The translations under genes were made by a program, and so were the position numbers. Below are positions 14,357 through 26,400 of a stretch of 64,000 nucleotides of DNA, piece by piece. The stretch is from Dasyornis broadbenti (Eukaryota; Chordata; Aves; Passeriformes; Dasyornithidae), in NCBI GenBank assembly GCA_013397935.1, contig VZRN01005383.1:124001-188000 (forward strand), in the 5' to 3' direction. The notes beneath the pieces were generated by a model. That model had not been told where the DNA came from. It made no database searches and saw only the letters and a program-made list of their open reading frames with translations. Position 1 is the stretch's first letter, and every line of letters starts with the position of its first letter.

Positions 14357-14468
14357 TTATGCAGCAGAAAAATGAGATCTTATGGAGTCTTCACGTAACT
14401 GCCGATGTTTTCCCATGTTACAGTCCTCCTGTCGAGTTCGTCTCTCAATAGTTATTCTATATTTCTTT
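14357..14468 (-). CDS. NPR3: NPR3 coding exon 8 (residues 484-520 and stop)
   Basis: Starts after acceptor cctttcatgcag and completes R484, followed by KKYRITIERRTRQEDCNMGK and HRQLREDSIRSHFSAA, then TAA. This is the whole short cytoplasmic tail. The basic pair R493-R494 and the BBXXB-like HRQLR at 505-509 correspond to the segment described in mammals as a Gi activator. C500 sits in the middle of this segment, where I recall serine in mammals. The 3'UTR begins at 14356. Confidence 0.97.
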
Positions 14469-17400
14469 CTGCATGAAAGGAGAAGAACAGAATGAGAAAG
14501 TCTTCTCCAGCTATAGGCTAACAGACTTCCCTTATAAAGAATGCCTGCAGGGGACAGCTGGGTGCCATTTGAAAAATGAAACGTGGCAGAATGTGAAACC
14601 CTGGTCAAAGATTAAAGTAGTTTGACTCAGAACATTTTACCCAGGCTCAAGAATGCCTGTTAATTTCTACATGGCAGTCTCAAAGCACTAAGACAGAGAC
14701 ATTTGCTTTGAAAATTTCTGATCTAAGTGATTAGGAGTTTTTGTGAAGTATCATGTGAACTGTGTCACATCACTGCTTTATATTGATCAAAGCCAAATTT
14801 CATTTCAGTATGCAGGGTGGGGGGGCACTTTCTGGAGAGTTCAAACAAGAGCTCTGACTATTCAGCTGCGTGTCTCACTGAAATTATGTATTAACTAACT
14901 AATCTTCCCATTTCCCTCTGAGCAAGCTACTATGTTTGTAGTGTCAGAGGAGGTAATATGACGAATTAAGAAGAGGGATGTAGAGGACAGATAAGAAATA
15001 AACACAAATGCTCATGCATCAGACACAGCTCTTCCTGTGTGTCTTCCTCTAGGGCCTTTTGAAGAATTCTGCTATGTTACTTTGTACGTCAAACAACCCT
15101 TCTGACTGCCTTTCAGCTTCCCCTTTAGTACCCAAATCTCCCCCCAAAATCATCAGATTTATGCTTTATACATTTGTCCTTCTACTCAGTTTCAGGACAA
15201 ATTTTTCAGAAGGGCATTAGTCCAGCCCCATATGCTTGTACTGCTGGTGGAGATGCATGGCAAAAACCTTGTATGCCAAGGAAACCTCTGCTCCCTCAGC
15301 ACGTGTAGCAGGAGTCAGAGCTGGTATGCAGCAGTGGAAGAAAGATTTTCACAACACCAAGGTTTTGATTCAGGCAACATGGCTGAATCAGTGGCAACCT
15401 AAAAGTTCTGAAAATATCCCCTAGAGACTTGTGTCTGTATCACTAGGCTCCAAAATAACTTGAAAAACCTGTGTTGTTTACAAGTCAGATCCTTCCGTTA
15501 GTCAGAGCATGAACAAAAGCAGCCCTTGAACAAGGACAGGTCCAGATTTTAGATATACAGGTGTTTAAGTTAAAATCCTGTCAAAGCTACATATCAGAAC
15601 TACTGCCCAGATCTTTTAACTGTTTGCATGCACATTCAAAACAGTATTTGCATACTCATTTGTCACAATGACAGATCCAAATGAGATGTAATCAAAAGGT
15701 ACATTTACAGCTTAAAAGGCACAGAAGCAGCAAGTACAAATTACTTCTAGGCACACAACTGCTAAACATACATTTTCTGAAAATCTGACTAATGCATCCT
15801 GATTTTTAGGTTTCAGGTATTTATTCTAATGGTGGAATAAGAAAGTTATCCCTTCTCCTGCTTTGAGCAACTGCAGAGTGAAATTCACTCAAATGTCTTT
15901 AGACATCTCCAACATGTAGATCCATCTGACAGCACCTACAGCTTCCTTCAGTAAACAGAGAAATAGGCCCTTCTAAGATACCTGGTTTAGCTTTCCCATG
16001 AAGATGACACAAACTGCACAGAAGTGCTCATTTCTCCCCTCTGACCCTACACAAAAAGACCAGTGGTAAGCTCAGGTGTGTACATCTACTTTTACAGACA
16101 CTCACCTTTGCTCACATGGATTTACAATCCAAATCTTTGTGTCAGATGACTAGGAGTGTAAGTTCTGTTCTTACAATGACACTTTGCGTAACTTTATACA
16201 AGCCCAGGATATTTGTTGCTTTATTTCTTGTCCTTACATACCAATTCCCTCCCAATACCAGCAATGCCAAAACCTACACCTAACAACTGTCATCTCTGTT
16301 GAGAATCTATGTGAAATTCAAGAACCTCTGATGACATAAAGACAGATTTTTATTTTCTTTTTCTTTTAAAGATAGCCTTTAATCAGTCCAAGCCAACTTA
16401 ATGGTCTCTCAAACCCAAACAACATACTGTGTAAGCACTGAACACATGCATGAATAAAATCACCCTGCAGAATTTCGGTTGTAAGCACATGATGAATAGC
16501 CCTGGTGTTTTGAAATCCTGAAAGTGTCTGGGTGAACTGAAGCAGGTTTTGCTTGTTTTATTTTGTTAACATTTTTATAGACAGTTGTTTTTTCTTGGAT
16601 AGAATTATTTCATTCTTGCATGTGGAGGTTAATTCTATTCTTGTATCTGACTTTTCCATAGCAGGAGGATAAATTACTGTATACATAAGGTGCTGAACAT
16701 GTATAACTAATTTATTCCATGAGTATAAGATCAATTATCAAGACTTTACATTTGCTGACTGACTAGCAGTGTAAGAATTATTTTACTTAATCAAGAATAA
16801 AACACTGATCATCCTGCACTGACCTCAGCTTATTAAGTTAAATGTACAGCTTTGGAATCCAAATGCGCTCTTACACCAAAACAGAAATCTCTTTCTGGTC
16901 TCTGGTATAATTCATTCAATACCAAGCAAATGATCTAAATCTCTTGCAGATCACAGCCTGCACAACTGTGCTGGCAAGGAGCATCAAACAAGGGCAGCTT
17001 TAAAGGCCAGGGCGTTTTACTAAAGCAACTGTGAATGTCTGGAACTCACTGGTATTACTTCCATGAGTAACATTACTTAGAGATGTAAGTACTTACAGGA
17101 TGAAGACCCAAGTCAATAAAATTATTTGGATAAACACAAAAGGACAAACAAAGTGGGTTCACTGTCTCTGGTGAAAATGTTACCACACGTTATTATGGTG
17201 CCTCTCTGTCTCCCATCAAGGATGTTCTGCCATGAGCTGAGAAGTCTGGATGATGAGTAAGAAGTTTACAGAACTTTCAATGAATTGGACTAACCTGAAG
17301 AAGTAAAAAGCCATTAGCAATCCTGCTCCAAGCAAGGCGCCCACAACTATTCCTGTAACTGCTGATTCTCCTAGACCACCTGCTTGAAAAGCGGAAAAAT

Positions 17401-20400
17401 AAACAATCAGGGTTTATATTGAGAACTATTAGTATCATGTATTGGAAAATACACACAACTAGGAAACTAGTGACCAACATCAGATAATAAATAAAGCCTT
17501 TCAGAGCTCAGGACTTCATGGCGACATATTACAGTGTCTGCATGTCTACTTTTTGTCCTTGCTTTCCTTGGAGTTGAAAAAGCCCCCAGAATCAGAGGCA
17601 GATAAAGGCACAATTCTGGAGATGTGATACAAGGGAATGTTGTTCGGAAACTGCCCTGGACAGCTTGGTCTGAATCATAACACAGACTACGATTACAGTG
17701 ATGCACATAACGGGAATCAGCACTGCATATGCCTTGAGTCACTGTAACAGAAACAAACTCTTTTCACCTAGTTTAGCATCATAACCCTTTATCACCCAGG
17801 TTTATCAAAATGACTGTGATTATCCAATGGTTCCTCAATTTTTTCTTTTTTTGATTTCCTGAAAATATGTTATTTCAAGTTAAAGCCATAGGACTTTTGA
17901 CTTGCTTCAGATCTCAACAGAGGCAGAACAGGGACACATTGGCTGAAGAGGAGCCCAGGCAGGGACTGTCTCTGGGAAGTGCAGGGCTTCTGAAGAACAA
18001 TGACATTCTCATGTACATGTAGTCTGCTCCCATTCCATTCCCACCTGGGTTTGTGGAAAGGAACAGAGAAGGAAATTAAACTGCTCCATTCTCTTCATTC
18101 ATCCTTGACCTTTTGAGGGGATTCTGTCTGTACAGAAGAAAGAAGGTGCACAGCTACACCATGCTGACCACAGATGGCTTGTGTACACACCAGTTTTTCA
18201 GGGATTGAAGAATTATGAGGCTGGAGTTACCTTTTCACTGCAGGATTAGCAATTTGTTTCCTGTGAAAAGTTAAATCCACCCTTTGCCACTGAGGCATCG
18301 GTATCCTCCCATCCCAATCTCCTTGCAATGTCCTCAGCACTACAACGTGGCCTGCAAAGTAAATGTGCTGGAAGGAATGGACATCTGCTCTGTGGAGGGT
18401 AGTCCCAGCCTTCTGAATTCACAGATGTCACCCCATTCAACTGACTTCATTTCTCCTCAGCCTACTGGGCCACTCACAGTGTCTTCTCATAACATTGGAA
18501 ATCATTCTGCACTGGGAGAATGCTGCTCCCACCAGCACAGCTGCTAATTATCAGTGTGATTATTCTCTGCTGGGGTTTCAGTTACATTCCTCTTTCTGGC
18601 TAAAAGGCCCTTGCAAAGTCCTAAAGCCTCCAGGGCTCTGGGCTGTGCATGATTACTCTCAAGTTTAAGTTCCGGGAAGTGATTCAGACCATTTACTACC
18701 CACCCCAAGGCTGCCAGACCTTAACCTCCCAAGCAATTCGGAGAGAGAGACAGTCACCCGTTCTCAGTTGGACAACCGTGCTAAACAATTTAATATGGCC
18801 CGTTACGTTGCACATGGATTCTTCTCTCTGGAGCTGGGGCAGAAGCATTAAGTCACTAAACTTACATGATTTACACGGTGTATTGTTTGTGTGCTCTGAA
18901 ACTCGGCTTTCATCTAGTCGCAGCCTGCCATGGTTCCACGGATATTTCACATTTGATCGAATTTCGAATCGCCCCTGCTTTCCATAGTAGTCCCCGATCA
19001 CCTATGCAAAACAAGGAAAGAAAAGATTTTCCTACCAACTTAGAGAAGTAAAACAGAAAGGCGAATAGCATCACTCACTCTACTCCTGTGCAAGATGTTG
19101 AATTTCAGAGAAGAGGGGGGTGGTGGAAGAGGTCTGTGGGAGGCTATGCAGTGCATGCCCTGCCCCAGGGCAGAATCAGCTGAATAAAAGCATTCCTGAC
19201 AGATGTTTATCTAATCTGTTCATAAAAGCCTTCAAAGATGGAGACTTGACAATTTCTGTAGCAATTATTCTGAAACTTTGCTAGCCTTACTGTCAGTTGT
19301 TTTCCCTAGCATGTAACCTAAAATTCTTTTTTTTGTTATTATCGGTCACTTGTTACTGAATTGCCAGTGGTCATAGAAACCCTTCCTTTCTGAAACACTG
19401 CTTTACATATTCACCGGATCTTATCTGATTCTGCCCTCAGGCTTCTCTTCTATACAAATCCAGTTTACACAAGCTTTTTAACCTTCTGAATATTCCTCCT
19501 GCTCTCCCTGGGCTTTTCTGCAATTGCTCCATAGCGAGTTGAGTGCTCAGGACTGTCCCCCAGCTGAGTGAAAGTATCAGCAGCTAGACAAGAGTGCAGG
19601 CTGGGCATGAACAGACCGAGAGCAGCCCTGCCCAGAAAGACTTAAGGGTGCTGGTGGGTGAGAGGCTGGACATGCCCTGGCCATGGCACTCACAGCCCAG
19701 AGAGCCAAACGTGTCCTGGGCTGCAGCCAGAGCCCTGTGAGCAGCAGGGGAGGGAGGGGATTCTGCCCCTCTGCTCCGCTCTGGTGAGACCCACCTGGAG
19801 CACTGCATCCAGCTCTGGGGTCCCTGCACAGGAGGGACATGGACCTGCTGGAGTGAGTTCAGAGGAGGCCATGAAGTTGATCAGAGGGATGGAGCACTTC
19901 TGCTGTGGAGACAGGCTGAGAGAGTTGGGGTTGTTCAGCCTTGAAAAGAGAAGGCTCTGGGAAGACCTCACTGCAGCCTTTTAGTATTTCAAGAGGGCTT
20001 ATAAAATTGAGGGAGTGCAAAAGGCAAACAGATTTAAACTAAAAGAGGAGAGATTTAGATTAGATGTTGAGCAGAAATTCTTTGCTCTGAGGGTGGTGAG
20101 GCACTGGCACAGGTTGCAGAGAGAAGCTTTGGGTGCAGCTTCCACATCCTTGGAAGTGGAAGGCCAGGCTGGATGGAGTTCAGATCAGTCTGGTGAAAGG
20201 TGTCCCTGTTCATAGCAGAGGAGTTGGAACTGGATGATCATAAAGGCCTCTCCCAACCTAAGCCCTTCTGTGGTTCCAGGAATTCAAGCACTTTGAGTGC
20301 TGAGACTCTCAACTACACCCTCCAGGCTGAAGTTTTCTGTTTTGGCAGAATTCTGAGGTACTTGATCATGTTCTATTAAACCCTTCAAATCTTGTATTTC

Positions 20401-23400
20401 TGCAGTTGTTGATATTTACATATGTGTTATTCTGGTAGTACGGTAGTATTTTTCATACCAATTCATAAAGGCACTTCAGAATTCCAGTCTTGTCTCAACT
20501 GTTTCAGGCTTCATTCAAGATAACATATGCCAAATCCACTGCGAAGTTGTGGGACTAAATTGTGCTAACAGTAGTAAGTCATTCATCTGAGAACAGTTCT
20601 AAAAACATCTGCGTACAGAAGCAAGATCATATACTGTGACACTGATGTGGCCAGAAGCAATGGCAGAAGCACACCAATAAATGTATTGTCTCACCACGGA
20701 TGAAAACCGGATATCAATGCACTAGGTTTAGAATTCAACGCACAGATAGCCTGTTCAAACTTTCACCTAAATTTCATTTTGAAGCTAATGAGTTTAAGGA
20801 ACATTTGCTCTGGTTAGATACACAATGATAGATTTTACACTAAATAAAGAAACTCCTTTATCTTACAGTTTCAACTGGAATATAAATCCTTTGAAGAATA
20901 GTGTTTTCAACATTTGTTCAAAAATAAAGGCAAATTTGGTAAACTGGAAAAAATAGAGACTATTCACAGGCAGCAGATTATTTATTAAGGTATTGTTTAA
21001 TTTATCAAACAGGAGTGGGAGAGTCCACTACAAGCGAGACTTACTAAATAAGATAGTATGCAGAATGGTTTAAGAACAAAAAGCTATAAGCAGCAACCAA
21101 GTGGATTCAGATCAGAAGCAGAATATAGATTTTTGAAGAGTAGGAGTGGTTCATCTGTGGAACAAACACTGAGGGTACCTGCAAGGCAATCCCTGTTCCT
21201 TCAGTGTCTCCAAACCAAAAATGAATGCCTGTTTCTGCATGGGCTTTAGTCATGTGTAAACTAAAGGCTCCATACATGGTTAAGAAACACGCCTGTGTGT
21301 AATATAGCAGAGGTCGAGCTATGAAATCTAGGTTTTCTTCTAGCTTTAAACTCTGTGAATAGCCCTGGGAAAACAGCTCTGCCCAAGCACCCATCCATTT
21401 GGCACAGTTCAGCTGAGAAACATTCTCGTACACACACAGAAAAAAAAAGTCCAGATGAATAAAACAACTTATCAAAGAAACAATGTTTTTAGAGTGAGGC
21501 ACAACGGTAGAAATTACATGGCAGACAAAACTAGTAAGTGATCACATGTAAAAATGTTAATTGCATGCATATTTATGTACATAATAAAGCAGAGTAAAGT
21601 TGCACAATAAGTTAAAAGAATAAATGTAACATTTTAAAAAAAGGTAGTTTAAATTGCAAATGAAAGAGCAATGAAAGGAAGGGTAAGAGAGGGAGATTAA
21701 ATTGATAAATGAGATAAAAAGCTATTCGGCTGACAAACAGAAGAAGCACAAGTTGTTCACACCACAGTTATCCCAACCATTTTGTATTCCTGCTTCTCCT
21801 GGGAGTGTCTGCAGTTTACTGCTGTAGTTTTTCCATCACTTTTACACACTAAAACACAATAAACATCCTCACACTTTTAGAAGGGCTCCATGAGCTTGCC
21901 TCTTCTGCAGTACCAACATGAACAATGTAACTTCACTGGATGCAACTCCACACATAGAACCATCCTACTCAGGCAGTGCTGCTTTATGTTTGAGCTTGCT
22001 GAAACTGGGGAGACTAGCAAAGCTGAGGTTGATGCTGATTTTGCAACTAACAAAAGTGTTCACTGCAGCTGGACTAAGGTAATACACATATTCATAAACT
22101 GAGCCCAGACATGCTATTCTCTGTGTGCAGCTGGTGCTGTTTCTCACAGACTTTTTCACAGTACATCTCTTCCACTCTTTCAGCGTCCAGTGGAATAACC
22201 TGTCTGGTGTATATGGAGCCATCTGATTAAAATGTTTCTTAAACACTGAAAACAAGGCACTCAGGTCTTGGTGCCTCACAAACAAGGCCAGGCAAGGTCT
22301 GCACTCCTGCTTGTGGCTGACCACAGTGTAAGATATTTAAATACCTTGCTATGCTAATACATCAGGACAATTTGTGCATCACTGTTGCTATAAAACTAAT
22401 CTTTCTTCCCAGCAATGAATAAAAGGTCTTGCTCTGTTTAAGCAATAAGTTCTCATACTCCAAATTATCAGCGCTTAGCTAGCTTGTGAGAATTCACCCT
22501 TTAGTTAAAGAGTGGCATCATGTGAAGAAAGTTGTATTGTAAAAGAAAAGAAGAAAGTTAAAAAAAAACTCCGTATAAATACTTCAAGATAGCTACTTTA
22601 CAGAAAGGATTTGGTCTTAAGTTGGTAAGATTAAGCTAGCAAGTAAAGAGATGATATCACATTACTTTACACTGAATTACTAATTCATCAGTGGCCAATT
22701 GCAATGGTGTTTGTTTCCTTACCTCTTGTGTGCCTGTCTCCGGGTCTGTCATTCCAATCACAGAGAAATCCCCATATCTGTCTCCATTGGCATCAATGGA
22801 TACCTGCCCTGCAATGCCTAAAGAATGGCATGTGAGGAATCAGAAAATTAATTAGTTAAAATACTTGGCCTTTCCAAGCAAAACATGAAAACAGTGGACA
22901 GGTTTTTACACACCGATATGACAGGAAATCTCATCAGTCTCCCAGCATTTTTGTTGGCATTCCAGAAGAAATTGTAATTTCATCTTGGTGTCTGCATTCC
23001 TGAATTCTTAACATTTCTCCTTTTTAAATATCAAATGTGTGAGACTGGAGAATATGTGAGAAAAATCTAATCCAACACCCAGCATTTAAAAATAAAACAC
23101 AAATATATTTAATATGAATTATTTACAGAGCGCCTAATCCCAAAATATCTGATGATGCCTCAATAAAGAGAGTGCAGTTCATGTGCTGTAGAGGACACAG
23201 GGGCACAGACTACATCCCACAGGCTGAAGGGGCTGCTGCATCCATACAAGCAGTCCAATGTTGTTTCCATCTAATGGGATACTGGAGATGGCACAGACAA
23301 GGGGCACCACGTGCACTACATATGCATTAAGCCCTGCATTCATGTATGTAAGATTAATAACATAATATGGTGCAGTTTTGGTTTATATTCTTAGACCCCC

Positions 23401-26400
23401 ATTTCACATCCTTGTTTTCCATTTTCTAGAAAACTTTAGGGAAACTGGGAGTCCACAATTCGTAGGATATCTCATAGGATATCCTATGAGATAGGATTCT
23501 CATAGGCTTGAACAGGCTTCAGGGGATCTTGAGCCCAACCTCCAGCTCAGAGCAGGGTTAGCCAGGAGGATACTCAAGGTTTTATCTGCTCTTCAAAACC
23601 TCCAAGGATGGAAACTGCACAGCCTCACTGGGGCAACTTGTTTGATCTGTCACAGGAAATAAACACATCCTTGGATTCAATCTGAACCTCTTCTTTAAAT
23701 GTATGTCCTTGTGCACAAAAGGCATGGATTCAAATTCTCAAGGTGTAAGTCAAACAGATTCTTAAAAGCCATCAAACAATACCAATTAACTATGGTGGAG
23801 AATCTTAAGACTGCTGATACACTTTCTCAGATATTCTCTGTGATCCTCTCTGATCCTCCACTGCCTGACACCAAAGACAGCCATTTACACCTGTGCAAGG
23901 CAAACAGGCATCACTGTATGTCTGTGTTACACCAACTACTTGCCTAGACCAGGCACAAAGCCATGGAGAATCAGGCTCGCAGTAACAGTCAATCAGAAAA
24001 CAGAGGTCAGATATTCAGGGTGTAAATATCCCCCAGGGTGCCTAATGAAAGAGAGCATGCAACAGACTAACACATCTCCATTTATTCTGTATCTGTTCAG
24101 ATTTAGGGACGTCAGGAATATTTCAGCTTGCTGTGGTATATTGTGGTAATCAAAGATTATTGTCAAGAATCTATTTCATTATAACAACATAGAAATTAAG
24201 CAGTTGTCAATTCGATTTCTGCAGAGAAATATAATGGGTGTAACAACCACTTGGCTGTGAGACACTGACAGAAGAGGCCACTCTGAAGAACTGTGATGTC
24301 CCAGCCTACACTGCAATTTAGATTCTGGATCTGTCAGAAGATGCTAATTGGAAGAGACACCTTTGTGACCTAAGGAAACCAAAACTCAAGTTTTTGAAAG
24401 TAGGTACCAAAATTGGAATTCAGAATTCCTACAGGATTTTTTTTCAGTTGGAAACACTAATTTTTCATCTGAATAAAAAGTAGGAGTTTGAAATGTTGAC
24501 ATTTCCTGCAATTTCCTTAACCTTAATGAAAAATTACATGTGTGAGAAGGTAGAATGATTTTATCTGGACTTTCTTTCTGTTCTTTTATGTGACATACCT
24601 ACATACAAAAAACTTTGCTGCTTTTTCAGAGGAAATGCCAATGAATAGCAAATATTCTCCACAAAATGTGCCCTGCAGTTATACCATGTTATCTTTAACA
24701 ACCCAATCAGTAAGAAATCCTTTGATCACCTTAGCCCTATCCCTTCCTAAGCCCATGATGTCCATGCTCGTAGATGGAATTCTGCAGGAAGCAGCATCCA
24801 CATTCTGTTGGGAGTCCTGATAGGTCAGAGCAGGCTCTAAAATGAGGCGCCAAGACAATTAGATATCTACGTGTCAGCAGTTAAATTAATGTCATTAATG
24901 AAAATGGAGTTGACATTAGCAAAAGTTGAAGCAAATTACAAAGCTTCAGTCCTGCAGCAGAACCTGATGTGTGTATGCACCAACCATGCTCTGATGCTTC
25001 AGCCACTGCAGAGAGGAGCTCACAGGCAGAATAAACAGATGTGATCTTCCTTAAGAGACTGGATTGCCAGACACTCAGATAAAGGCCTCTTTCAAAAGCA
25101 GTTCTATGTCCAGCAAAGTACTGCCACAGGGAGGAAATGGCATATGACTTACAAGCATTTTGACCTTTTCAACTGCACCCTCACAGCCCAACTCAGCTGC
25201 ATTTTCAGAACAGGTGGAACAGGTCAGCCACCAGCAACAATCTGATGCTTTCACAAGTGGGGAAAGAGAACACTTTTTCTTCCTGACAGGTTTTACAAGT
25301 AAGGTGTGAGAATCAACCATGTAGCCCACCTGGAGCACATGGTACTACAAAGGATGCACAGGCACACCAGCTGGTGGTTTCCTGGAGCACAGGAACAGGA
25401 GCAGAGAAAACATAGGCTGTGCTGGGGCATCTGTTCATGCACAGTACAACTAAAGAGTGAGGCAAATCCTTAGACACCAGATTCTCTCCCTTAATTTTGG
25501 GAAGCCACAGATGTGAAGAGAGGTAGTGGGATGCCAAACACAACCTCCAGCTGCTGCAGGGCTGCTTATGGAACGACTGCAACCAGCATAATTTAAAGCA
25601 ATCCCTGTATTCCCTTAACCTGTCCTCAGTATTGTTTTGCCTTGTGTTCGCGCCATAATTTGAGAACAGAAAATTAGTTTGGAGCTGCTGCCCTTCTTGC
25701 CTTCCTTCACTATGTCCAACGTGTTCTGAGAGCTGAGAACCTGGCCACTGAGGTTTTTCTTACACATTCAAATGAATCATTCACTTTTTATCTGAGGGAA
25801 ATGTTTCCTTCTCTCAGGCATTTCCACAATAAATCTTGCCAGTCCTACACCAAATGACTGGACTACTATATGAGATAGATGAGAACATTATAAAGAGATG
25901 GATGGAAATGTTTTAAGAGATGACAGATGAAACCAATAAGCCTCAATTTCTTTATTACAATTCTTACCTGGCAAAAGCATCTGCACTCCTTTGCATCAGC
26001 AAGGTGACACAGAAGTGCCAGTTGCATTGCTGAATTGCAGCCCCAGGGATTAGGTGCAGAAAGGCACAGAGCTGTTCAGCTGCTGCCTCTGAGACAAGGC
26101 ACACAGCTCCTGAAAGGAGGCTGGGGGAAATCCTTCTAGGGCCCAAAGGAATCCCGTTGAGAAACACAAAATAACCCCAACCCTGGCACCTGCTTGCTTC
26201 TATCCATTCCCAGGCTTTCAAGATAAAAAAGTGAAATGGAAAAAATGAGGCAATCTCAGAGCTAATAGATGAATGTGAGCAAAGCGAGCAGCTGTAATCT
26301 TTTCAAAAACAAAGAAGGAGCCTGAGAAAATTATTGGTATTTCTCTACAACGTCAGTGAGGGTCATTAAATTGTTAGTTTTTTGAACTGAGTTAAGACCT

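Larger units (their letters stand above)
19002..22722 (-). other. NPR3: NPR3 intron 5, with nested CR1 elements
   Basis: A 3,721-bp intron between donor gtaagg and acceptor tttgcatag. About a third is CR1 LINE material (19140-20280). The rest, 20281-22722, is unremarkable AT-rich sequence. Confidence 0.9.
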
